Below the pieces are notes generated by a model. The model was not told where the DNA came from, searched no databases, and worked only from the letters and a program-made list of their open reading frames with translations. The position numbers were made by a program, and so were the translations under genes. Below are positions 7,756 through 13,923 of a stretch of 13,923 nt of DNA, one piece after another; the first letter of the stretch is position 1; every line of letters begins with the position of its first letter. Source of the stretch: an uncultured Eubacterium sp. (lineage in GTDB: Bacteria > Bacillota > Clostridia > Lachnospirales > Lachnospiraceae); the NCBI GenBank assembly GCA_910584595.1, contig CAJUBQ010000111.1:1-13923 (forward strand), in the 5' to 3' direction.

Positions 7756-8325
7756 TTATTCGTGCGAACTTTGCAAAAAATGAAGTTTATCTACAATTTC
7801 ACGAAAATCCTTCTTCACAATCTCATACTTGGAAGGATCACGTAAAATTGCCGATGGATGGTAAATCGCAGTCAGCACACAATTTTTTCGACAGGTAAAC
7901 ACACCATGTTGTTTCGTTATTTTAAAATCCGGTGAAATAATACGCTGTGCAGCAACACGTCCAAGACATACGATCATTTTAGGTCTTAGAAGAAATGTCT
8001 CATATTTCAAATATGGAAAACAAGCTTCTTTTTCCTCTTGTTTTGGATCTCGGTTGCCAGGAGGATGACATTTTAAAATATTTGTAATATATATTTCCTC
8101 TCTGTCAAGTCCACAATCCTGCAAAAGACGATCTAATATTTCCCCGGAACGTCCGACAAACGGCATACCTTGCTGATCTTCCTGTCCTCCTGGCGCTTCA
8201 GCTATCAGCATAAGATCAGCCTGACAGTTTCCACGTCCCATAACAGGCCGATTTCTCGTCCTGCTCAACGAACATAACGTACAGGCAGCTATGTGCTGTT
8301 CAATATCCTTCCATGTATATTGCAT
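7756..8325 (-). CDS. Uracil-DNA glycosylase, family 4 (Fe-S)
   Basis: Family 4 enzymes remove uracil, produced by cytosine deamination or misincorporation, from DNA to start base-excision repair. The 189-residue product is a typical size. It carries the four iron-sulphur cysteines of the family: C15 and C18 (ACTLC), C86 (KCHPPGNRDP) and C102. The active-site motif EAPG is at 43-46 (AEAPGGQED), and the conserved YHPSA (155-159) supplies the motif 2 histidine. The ATG at 8325 follows AAAGGAG with 6-nt spacing. The gene appears monocistronic: a promoter is found upstream at 8440-8467, and a separate promoter serves the next gene downstream. It could be confused with the phage SPO1 DNA polymerase N-terminal-like group, which is the same fold. 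Family confidence is high. Confidence 0.93.
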   Translation of the reverse strand: MQYTWKDIEQHIAACTLCSLSRTRNRPVMGRGNCQADLMLIAEAPGGQEDQQGMPFVGRSGEILDRLLQDCGLDREEIYITNILKCHPPGNRDPKQEEKEACFPYLKYETFLLRPKMIVCLGRVAAQRIISPDFKITKQHGVFTCRKNCVLTAIYHPSAILRDPSKYEIVKKDFREIVDKLHFLQSSHE

Positions 8326-8439
8326 ACAATCTCCTTTACGACTTAAAATTTCATGCTTCTTTTGTTATTATTGTCTGTTTTTATATCGTTCCATTATTGT
8401 TCATTATGAATAGCCATTGTTATTTCTATCCATTTTTAT

Positions 8440-8467
8440 ATTATATTAAAACTATGAAACGTGTCAT
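8440..8467 (-). promoter_or_regulatory. Probable sigma-A promoter for uracil-DNA glycosylase gene
   Basis: On the minus strand ATGACA (8462-8467) and TATAAT (8440-8445) are separated by 16 nt, a near-consensus promoter about 115 nt upstream of the ATG at 8325. Other TATAAT strings in this AT-rich region (8525-8530, 8587-8592) lack an acceptable -35. Confidence 0.5.
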
Positions 8468-8680
8468 CATTTTTCCTCTGATGATTTCTTCTGATTTTTC
8501 AAAACATGCAATACCATTGAATTTATTATATGTTGTTTCACTTTAAGCAATCGTCTTATACATCCATGTTACCTTTGCATCTTATAATTATATTATGATT
8601 TTATATCTTGTATAAAATCGTTTTCCACAAATGATTGTTTTAGATTTAACGCCATATTATATAATACTTAATGCTTAATA

Positions 8681-8770
8681 CGAAGATTTTATCTCAAATT
8701 TAGTCAGCGCAGCAATCTATATTGGCTAAATTCGAGGTAAATTCTTCGTAAAATTGAGAATGCAGATTGC
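8681..8770. repeat. Long imperfect inverted repeat with possible pseudoknot
   Basis: Two 26-nt arms, 8681-8706 and 8723-8748, are complementary at 22 positions; of the other four, two are G-U on the plus strand and one is G-U only on the minus strand. The 16-nt loop contains 8712-8718, which can pair perfectly (7 bp) with 8764-8770 downstream, a pseudoknot-like layout. No T-tract follows on either strand. It lies about 50 nt beyond the stop of the S8-peptidase remnant. It may be a regulatory RNA element, a weak 3'-end structure of that gene, or a small palindromic repeat. Confidence 0.5.
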
Positions 8771-8799
8771 AAAAATGAATCTTTATATACTATCTGACT

Positions 8800-8952
8800 T
8801 TATTCCGGCAGACTATCCCTCAAACAAAGAATGCCCCAACCTATTTGCGCATTAGGATACTCAGTAAACGCTGCTAGCGGTTTGGCTCCTTTTATTAAAT
8901 ATGCCTTCACTTTCTCCCCATATGGTGCTGTCAGGTAAGGACTAACAATTTT
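8800..8952 (-). pseudogene. C-terminal remnant of S8 (subtilisin-like) peptidase gene
   Basis: The minus strand is open from 8952 to a TAA at 8800-8802, encoding 50 codons without a start. The translation contains VKAYLIKGAKP, then EYPNAQIGWGIL and a short tail ending LPE. This resembles the end of Lachnospiraceae S8-family peptidases, where a YLIRGA-type segment is followed by YPNREWGYG-like sequence. The catalytic Asp, His and Ser would all lie upstream and are missing here. Upstream the frame meets a stop at 8953-8955, just before the end of the first recombinase gene, so the coding sequence appears to be cut where the element begins. The rest of the protease may lie beyond the element's other end, outside the window. 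The family call rests on pattern memory from a short segment. Confidence 0.65.
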
Positions 8953-8963
8953 TTATACTTTTT
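8941..8963. other. Probable element-chromosome junction (attachment site region)
   Basis: The peptidase-like reading frame is recognisable up to about 8941, and the recombinase stop codon begins at 8964. The crossover point of the integrative element should therefore lie in this AT-rich gap. Large serine recombinases commonly sit immediately beside their own attachment site, as here. The core dinucleotide cannot be defined without the other end or an empty-site genome. Confidence 0.5.
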
Positions 8964-10586
8964 TTAGATTCCTTTTTTTTCTTTATAAATTATATCAAAC
9001 TGCGATTTCCCATATACATATATGACTTCAATCCATTCATCCACCACTTCTCTGGTGAGAATTTCTAATTTTCCATTATGTCCCGCCTTCTCCTGCCGTG
9101 TCCCATCTTCTTCTCCACACTGTTCCCTTTGTTTTTGCAGACTTTGAATCTGCTCACTTAATCTTCTTTCTTCCTCCCTTAATGCCCCTACCCTATTCAA
9201 GTAGGTTTTCCGCTCCATCTGTTTTCTTTTATATTGCTCATACAGATATTGCTTTTCTATCTTTAATGAATCCTGCTTCTGTTCCAATGTTTTACACATC
9301 TTCCTTATCTGTCTATGATTCATCACTGTAAAATCTGTATCTGATTCCTGGCTTTTGTTTTCCCCATCCGGAATCCTTTGTTCCAATTCTTCATTGATAC
9401 ATTCTAAAATAGCCGTCTCCAATTCTGTCTCACTCAATCGCTCACCGATACACTCAGTATTTTCTTCTTTTTTGCCGTATGGCATGGAGGTATCCCCGGA
9501 GGGGGCTTCCTCATATTCTGCCTTTTTGCAGACAAAGTATGGCATTGCGGCACAGTCTATCCGGATCAGGCTTCTTTTGCAATGTCCACACCGTAGTTTC
9601 CCAAGCAATATGCTCTCCTGTTTCGGCGTATGCTTTTTCCCCTTCTGGCATCCATTGTTTTTTAACACTTGTAACGCCAACAAATATTCCTGCTCTGTAA
9701 CAATCGCCTCATGCCTGCCAGGAATGCATATCTGCTCTTCCTCCGGCGCCTGCTTAAAATGGCTGCCTCCAACCTCCGTTACCCTGGTTCTTCCATTGAC
9801 AACCGTTCCGGTATATACTTTGTTCTGCAAAATCTTCCTGACTTTACCGCTGTCCCAATACCCTTCCCCATCCAAAATATGATATTGCATCTTCTCCCTG
9901 TTTTTATAGCGCCCTGGCGTTGGCACTCTTTCTTTATTTAATAGTTTCGCTATTTTTCCAGTTCCACACCCTTCACAGGCCAGTCCAAATATCCGCTTCA
10001 CATATTGCGCCGCCACTTCATCTACTGCCAGTATCTTCTTATTATCAGAGAACTGATAACCAAATGGCGCTCTGGGGCCGATAAAATCTCCCCTTTTTCT
10101 TCTTATTAACAGGGATGACCGCATTTTTTCAGACAAGTCCTTGCTATACATATCATACAAAAGGCTCTTAAAAGCAATCTCTATTCCTCCCGTAGTTCCT
10201 ATGTAATCATTACTGTCATATCCATCGTTGATTGCAATAAAACGGACTCCCAGGAAGGGGAAAATCTGTTCCAGGTAATCCCCTACCTCCAAATAATTTC
10301 TCCCAAACCTGGAAAGGTCTTTTACTATGATACAGCATATTTTCCCTTCCCTTACCAAGGACAGCATTTTTCTTACTGCCGGTCTGTCAAAGTTTGTCCC
10401 ACTGTAGCCATCATCCACAAATTCTACTGACTGTATGAAGGGATAAATTTGTTTCTCACTGATATACCGGGCAATCAGTTCCCTTTGATGGCCAATACTG
10501 TCGCTCTCCGCTTTCGTATCGTTCGCTACAATGTCCCCGTCCTCCACGGAAAGCCTTAGATATTCAGCCAGAAACTGACCTGCCAT
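8964..10586 (-). CDS. Large serine recombinase, element-terminal copy
   Basis: This is a site-specific recombinase that cuts and rejoins DNA through a 5'-phosphoserine link. The 540-residue protein has the full architecture. The catalytic resolvase domain (about 5-155) has YLRLS with nucleophile S13, DDGYSGTNFDRP (58-69) and KDLSRFGRN with R93 and R96. The recombinase domain covers about 165-310. A zinc ribbon (C333, C336, C353, C379) and a coiled coil (about 425-490) follow. Start choice: the ATG at 10586 has AGAGGTGG just upstream, whereas the more upstream in-frame ATG (10628) has no site. The start lies 23 bp inside the preceding recombinase gene, suggesting translational coupling. Between C353 and C379 is an extra segment, GDTSMPYGKKEEN (364-376), related to the repeats in the neighbouring gene. 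It is the recombinase nearest the junction. Confidence 0.93.
   Translation of the reverse strand: MAGQFLAEYLRLSVEDGDIVANDTKAESDSIGHQRELIARYISEKQIYPFIQSVEFVDDGYSGTNFDRPAVRKMLSLVREGKICCIIVKDLSRFGRNYLEVGDYLEQIFPFLGVRFIAINDGYDSNDYIGTTGGIEIAFKSLLYDMYSKDLSEKMRSSLLIRRKRGDFIGPRAPFGYQFSDNKKILAVDEVAAQYVKRIFGLACEGCGTGKIAKLLNKERVPTPGRYKNREKMQYHILDGEGYWDSGKVRKILQNKVYTGTVVNGRTRVTEVGGSHFKQAPEEEQICIPGRHEAIVTEQEYLLALQVLKNNGCQKGKKHTPKQESILLGKLRCGHCKRSLIRIDCAAMPYFVCKKAEYEEAPSGDTSMPYGKKEENTECIGERLSETELETAILECINEELEQRIPDGENKSQESDTDFTVMNHRQIRKMCKTLEQKQDSLKIEKQYLYEQYKRKQMERKTYLNRVGALREEERRLSEQIQSLQKQREQCGEEDGTRQEKAGHNGKLEILTREVVDEWIEVIYVYGKSQFDIIYKEKKGI
9459..9497 (-). repeat. Copy of the recombinase mini-repeat inside the zinc-ribbon region
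   Basis: This stretch encodes GDTSMPYGKKEEN. In sense orientation it starts GGGGATACC, continues with ATGCCATA and then a run of A, closely resembling the unit near 12100-12135 in the next recombinase, which encodes RDTCMPYRKKVEI. The shared protein pattern is D-T-x-M-P-Y-x-K-K-x-E, in the same frame and orientation in both genes although the two host domains are unrelated. Confidence 0.6.
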
Positions 10587-12402
10587 AATCCCACCTCTTT
10601 CCGCTGCATTCCTTGCCCATAACCTCATTGCCGCTTTGCAGTATTGAGGTTAAATATTCAAATTCATTCCGAAACCGGAACCGGATATGGATTCTCTTAT
10701 CCTGATATACTTCCACCTTTTCCAACAGACTTACCGCCATCTCCCTTGAAAGCTCTTTTGCATCCCTGAAACTTAGAAAGGCTTTAAGCCAACGGTTTTC
10801 CCCGCTTATACATTGCTCAAAATCCTCCATCTCCGCCTGTTTGTTGTCCAATTCTGTTTCTAAATCTGAAATTTTTTCTGCGTATTTTTTCTTTGCAGTT
10901 AGATACTCTTCTTTCGTTAGGATTCCCTGCTTCATATCTTCATAAATGCTGGTTTTCAAATATACTTGCCTGCGCAGCTCATCCTTGATCTGCGCCAATT
11001 GCCCTTTTTTCTGTCTATAGGCTGCCAATTGGCAGTCTGACTTTTTCAGCTTCTCCAATAGGCTGCTGACTTCAACAGCTAAGTCTATCTGCAGTTTTAC
11101 CTGCTTTAATACCACATCAAAGATTTTAGAATCAACGATAGAAGATGTATTGCATTTCACCTGTGAATGTCCATAAGCCAAACCGCAGAAAAAATAATAC
11201 CTTGCTTTTCCATTCCTTACATCTTTATTCCTCCACATGGGATGATGGCAAATCCCACATACCAGAATCCCTTCCAATACGTTCTCATATCCCGGCCCGC
11301 ATTGCCTGTCCTTCCATACCTTCCGGTTTCTTTCCTTCATTATCTGTACTTCCCGGAACACTTCCCTGCCAATAATTGCCGGATGGTTTTTCTCTATGAC
11401 TTCCCATGATTCTTCCTTTCTTTTTCCACACCTTTCTTTAGAGTAGATAGAACAGTTATATTTTCCCTGTGCCAAATCTCCCACATAAGCGCTGTTATAC
11501 AGAATCCTGCTGACTGCCTGCGATTGCCATAGAACATTGCTGCAATCCTTATATTTTTTCATGCCCTGCTCACCTGCATATCTGCTGGGAGAGGGGATTC
11601 CTTCCTGATTTAATATGTTTGCAATCTTATAGGCGCTCATCCCTTCCGTTTTCATTTTAAAAATGCGTCTCACTATATCCGCCGCAGGCTCATCTATCAC
11701 ATATTTATTATGTTCCAGGACATACCCATATGGGGCTTTATTTCCTATAAACTGCCCCTGTTCCTTCTTAGTGCGGAATGCCGACAGAATTTTTTTTGAT
11801 ATATCTTTTGAATAATAATCATTTGCCAGGTTCTTAAATTCTGTAATCAATTCCTTTTTCGGATAAATTTCACCTGCACTGTCAAAATGATCGTTGACTG
11901 CAATAAAACGCACTCCCAGGAATGGAAATATTTTTTCCAGATAATCTCCCGCTTCCAAATAATTCCTTGCGAACCGGGACAAGTCTTTCACAATCACACA
12001 ATTGATCCTGCCCTTTTTTACATCCTCCATCATCCGCTCCCAGCCCGGCCTTTCAAAATCAGTTCCGGTCTGCCCATTATCCATATAGGTATCTATGATT
12101 TCCACTTTCTTTCTATATGGCATACAGGTATCCCTTTGAATTTCAATTTTTTTGCAGTATGACGTATAGATATCCTTTAGGGTTTCCTCTTTTCTGTCAA
12201 ACTGCATATAGGTATCCTTTAGGGTTTCCATAGTTTCAAGCCGCCTTGTAAAATCTAATAATAATTCAAGCTGATTATCTGTGCCATCCACACTTTTACC
12301 GCCATTATCTTCATCAGACAAACGAACATATAACGCTGTTTTCATTACAGGAGCCTTGATCTGTTCAGCAATTTTTCCTTGCTTTCTACTCGTTCTTGCC
12401 AT
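10564..12402 (-). CDS. Large serine recombinase with repeat expansion in the catalytic domain
   Basis: The 612-residue protein is a second large serine recombinase. The catalytic domain has YVRLS with nucleophile S29, DNGQTGTDFERPG (108-120) and KDLSRFARN with R143 and R146. A recombinase domain (about 218-355), a zinc ribbon (C382, C385, C406, C417) and a coiled coil (about 445-535) follow. Between the first helix and DNGQTG there are about 40 extra residues (61-103) made of tandem repeats: KDTYMQFDRK, KDIYTSYCKK and RDTCMPYRKK, leading into the normal IDTYMDNG. Catalytic residues are intact, so the protein may still work. The ATG at 12402 is preferred over the one at 12423 because AAAGGAG precedes it by about 7 nt. 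It overlaps the upstream recombinase gene by 17 bp and the downstream one by 23 bp, forming a coupled set. Confidence 0.92.
   Translation of the reverse strand: MARTSRKQGKIAEQIKAPVMKTALYVRLSDEDNGGKSVDGTDNQLELLLDFTRRLETMETLKDTYMQFDRKEETLKDIYTSYCKKIEIQRDTCMPYRKKVEIIDTYMDNGQTGTDFERPGWERMMEDVKKGRINCVIVKDLSRFARNYLEAGDYLEKIFPFLGVRFIAVNDHFDSAGEIYPKKELITEFKNLANDYYSKDISKKILSAFRTKKEQGQFIGNKAPYGYVLEHNKYVIDEPAADIVRRIFKMKTEGMSAYKIANILNQEGIPSPSRYAGEQGMKKYKDCSNVLWQSQAVSRILYNSAYVGDLAQGKYNCSIYSKERCGKRKEESWEVIEKNHPAIIGREVFREVQIMKERNRKVWKDRQCGPGYENVLEGILVCGICHHPMWRNKDVRNGKARYYFFCGLAYGHSQVKCNTSSIVDSKIFDVVLKQVKLQIDLAVEVSSLLEKLKKSDCQLAAYRQKKGQLAQIKDELRRQVYLKTSIYEDMKQGILTKEEYLTAKKKYAEKISDLETELDNKQAEMEDFEQCISGENRWLKAFLSFRDAKELSREMAVSLLEKVEVYQDKRIHIRFRFRNEFEYLTSILQSGNEVMGKECSGKRWDYGRSVSG
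12073..12225 (-). repeat. In-frame tandem mini-repeat, four units of 39-42 bp
   Basis: The landmark aggtatc, or its variant agatatc, recurs at 12087, 12126, 12168 and 12210, giving periods of 39, 42 and 42 bp, all multiples of three. Units at 12168 and 12210 also share tcctttagggtttcc exactly. The unit at 12087 encodes the native DTYMDNG motif of the recombinase; the others appear to be added copies. They differ from each other by several substitutions, so the expansion is not brand new. Confidence 0.85.
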
Positions 12403-13873
12403 ACGCTCTCTCCTTTTTCCCATGCAATTGTTCCATCTGGCTTAAAGACGCCTGAAATTCATCGGCATATTTAAAGTGTATTTCTATCCTTGGATAACGC
12501 TCCCTTTCCTTCTTTTCATAGACAAGTATCTGCTTAATCAGTGAAACAACAACTTCCCTCGATAAAAATTCCAGATACCCATATTTCTTAAACTCACAAA
12601 TCCAATCGCATGCACTCGGCTGTCCATCGGCAAGAAACGCCATTTCCTCTTCCATTGCCTCCAGCATCTGCTCGGCTGTCTGCGTACGTTTTTCATAGAT
12701 TTCTTTTAGCTCCAGATATTCTTCTTTCGTAATCAGTCCATCTTTATAATCTTCATATAAATCCAGGCGCAGATGGCTATATTTTTGTATCTCCTCCTTT
12801 TTTCTTGAAATCTGTCTGCCTCGTTTGTCCATTTCACCCTGCCTGAGCTTCGCATCATCCAGTTTTTCCAGAATCCGTCCTAAATCTGTTACATTACTGA
12901 TCTGATGGTTTAACAGTTTCCGTACGCTTTCCTCCAAAGCCTCCGCATTGATGCTGTGGGAACTGCAGATCTTCTTATTTCCTTTATGGCTTGCACATAC
13001 ATAATAAATAAATTTCCTCTTTCCAGATGGAACCGTCTTTCTTACCATGTTTGCGCCGCAGTCACCGCACTTTACAACGCCGGATAAGCAATACACTTTC
13101 TCTTTTGCCGTTCCCGTCCTCGTATCCATCTTAAGCTGCTCCTGTGCATTTAAAAAATCTGCGGATGAAATGATGGCTTCATGGGTATTTTCTACCTGGC
13201 TCCATTTGCTCTGGTCACGCTTTACTTTCTTTTTCACTTTATAATTTGGCGTGGTTTCCTTTCCCTGCACTAAAGTTCCGGTATAAACGGGATTCCCTAA
13301 AATGCGGAGTACTTGCATATGTGTCCACTGACTCTTTAGATTCTTCTTAAAACCTGTATAAAACGCACTTCCATTTTCTTTTTTATCGTCCATCGGCGTA
13401 AGGATATTTTTCTTATTCAGCTTCTCCGCAATTTTATACGCATTATTTCCTTGTAAATATAACCGGAAGATAGAACGCACAACTTCCGCAGCTTCCTCGT
13501 CTATTTCCAGCTTATTTTTATCCTCTTCTGCTTTCCGGTAGCCATACGGGGCAAAAGGTCCTACAAAATCCCCCCGTTTCCTTTTCACTTCCAGATTGCT
13601 GCGGATTTTAATGCTAATATCTCTGCAGTATGCATCATTGATCAGGTTCTTGAATGGAATGATAATGTTATTCACCTGTGCATCATCCGTTATACTGTCA
13701 TAATTGTCATTGACAGCAATAAAACGGACGCCCAGGTACGGGAATATTTTTTCAATATATTTCCCTACCTCGATGTGGTTCCTTCCAAAGCGCGATAAAT
13801 CCTTTGTCACCACGCAGTTTACTTTCCCCGCTTTAATATCCTCTACCATCTGCTGGAATGCCGGACGTTCGAA
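12386..13873 (-). pseudogene. Large serine recombinase, N-terminally truncated
   Basis: Recognisable recombinase sequence starts at FERPAFQQMVED (codon at 13873). It includes KDLSRFGRN, the recombinase domain, a zinc ribbon (C284, C287, C308, C318 counting from an ATG at 13918) and a coiled coil up to the TAG at 12386. The first ~65 residues of a normal catalytic domain, including the nucleophilic serine in Y-x-R-L-S, are missing. They are replaced by an open but unrelated 15-codon stretch where the family normally has SGTNFERP. The frame could start at an ATG at 13918, without a checked ribosome binding site, so any product would lack recombinase chemistry. It is the first gene of the coupled set, so its loss of 5' sequence may also remove the promoter of the other two. 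An assembly edge or a neighbouring insertion could explain the break. Confidence 0.8.
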
Positions 13874-13923
13874 AGCTGACGTTAGATAACGATACTTTTG
13901 AAAACACTGGAAAATCAAGGTTT
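13874..13923. other. Foreign sequence abutting the broken recombinase gene
   Basis: These last 50 bp replace the expected start of the recombinase gene. They contain the imperfect AT-rich string cgatacttttgaaaacactg and do not match anything else in the window. They may be the end of an inserted element or of a different replicon segment; I cannot identify it from so little sequence. Confidence 0.4.

Larger units (their letters stand above)
8326..8799. other. AT-rich non-coding region left of the inserted element
   Basis: I see no gene in this stretch. It contains the glycosylase promoter (8440-8467), a perfect 9-bp inverted repeat with 5-nt spacer (8597-8605/8611-8619), and a long imperfect hairpin (8681-8748) listed separately. 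Apparent plus-strand frames here are short, hydrophobic and without ribosome binding sites. Confidence 0.5.

Noticed and set aside
6479..7894. TTCGACA strings (6479-6485 and 7888-7894) as 0A boxes
   Set aside because: Both lie inside coding sequence far from promoters; a 7-bp match is expected by chance.
8313..8546. Small hydrophobic plus-strand protein
   Set aside because: It starts inside the glycosylase gene on the opposite strand, has no ribosome binding site, and its hydrophobicity reflects T-rich DNA.
9521..9560. A further mini-repeat copy around the MPYFVCKK segment of the last recombinase
   Set aside because: The similarity is limited to MPY and KK, and this segment is the expected zinc-ribbon sequence, so chance resemblance is more likely.
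10587..10628. Upstream ATG at 10628 as start of the last recombinase
   Set aside because: It lacks a ribosome binding site, whereas the ATG at 10586 has AGAGGTGG directly upstream and gives a normal N-terminus.
12073..12225. CRISPR-like array because of regularly spaced repeats
   Set aside because: Periods are 39-42 bp, units are imperfect along their whole length with no unique spacers, and everything stays in frame within a recombinase gene.

Overview
The window looks like chromosome of a spore-forming, low-G+C member of the Clostridia, most likely Lachnospiraceae. The reasons are a full-length Spo0A, a DUF5688-type protein typical of that family, strong AGGAGG-type ribosome binding sites, and an AT-rich backbone carrying tandem large serine recombinases. 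Almost every gene lies on the minus strand; the exception is the DUF5688 gene.

Layout, left to right. (1) 1-353 is a GC-rich island in AT-rich DNA. It folds into a long hairpin (a 32-bp near-perfect helix continued by a 26-bp helix) capped by a multibranched head; it looks like a structured non-coding RNA read from the plus strand. (2) 678-1580 encodes a DUF5688-like protein on the plus strand. (3) 1598-3888 holds glycogen synthase glgA and, upstream of it, the sporulation master regulator spo0A. glgA has its own apparent promoter inside a perfect palindrome; a 0A box sits upstream of spo0A. (4) 4150-7455 is a probable two-gene unit: an unrecognised 657-residue helical protein with a PH-like domain and a zinc ribbon, then a metallophosphoesterase-rubrerythrin-rubredoxin fusion, closed by a clear terminator. 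(5) 7756-8325 is a family 4 (Fe-S) uracil-DNA glycosylase with its own promoter. (6) 8326-8799 is AT-rich non-coding DNA with a long imperfect hairpin.

(7) From about 8941 to the right edge lies one end of an integrative element: three large serine recombinase genes on the minus strand, overlapping by 17 and 23 bp, so probably translationally coupled. The rightmost has lost its N-terminal catalytic part. The middle one carries an in-frame 39/42/42-bp tandem repeat inside its catalytic domain, and a related unit is found in the zinc-ribbon region of the neighbouring recombinase. Just left of the element (8800-8952) is an open minus-strand reading frame resembling the C-terminal tail of a Lachnospiraceae S8 (subtilisin-like) peptidase. 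This suggests that the element integrated into, and cut off, a protease gene.

The observations most worth following up are the structured RNA candidate at the left edge, the shared mini-repeat in the recombinase genes, and the element/protease junction. All family assignments come from reading the sequence; no database search was run.
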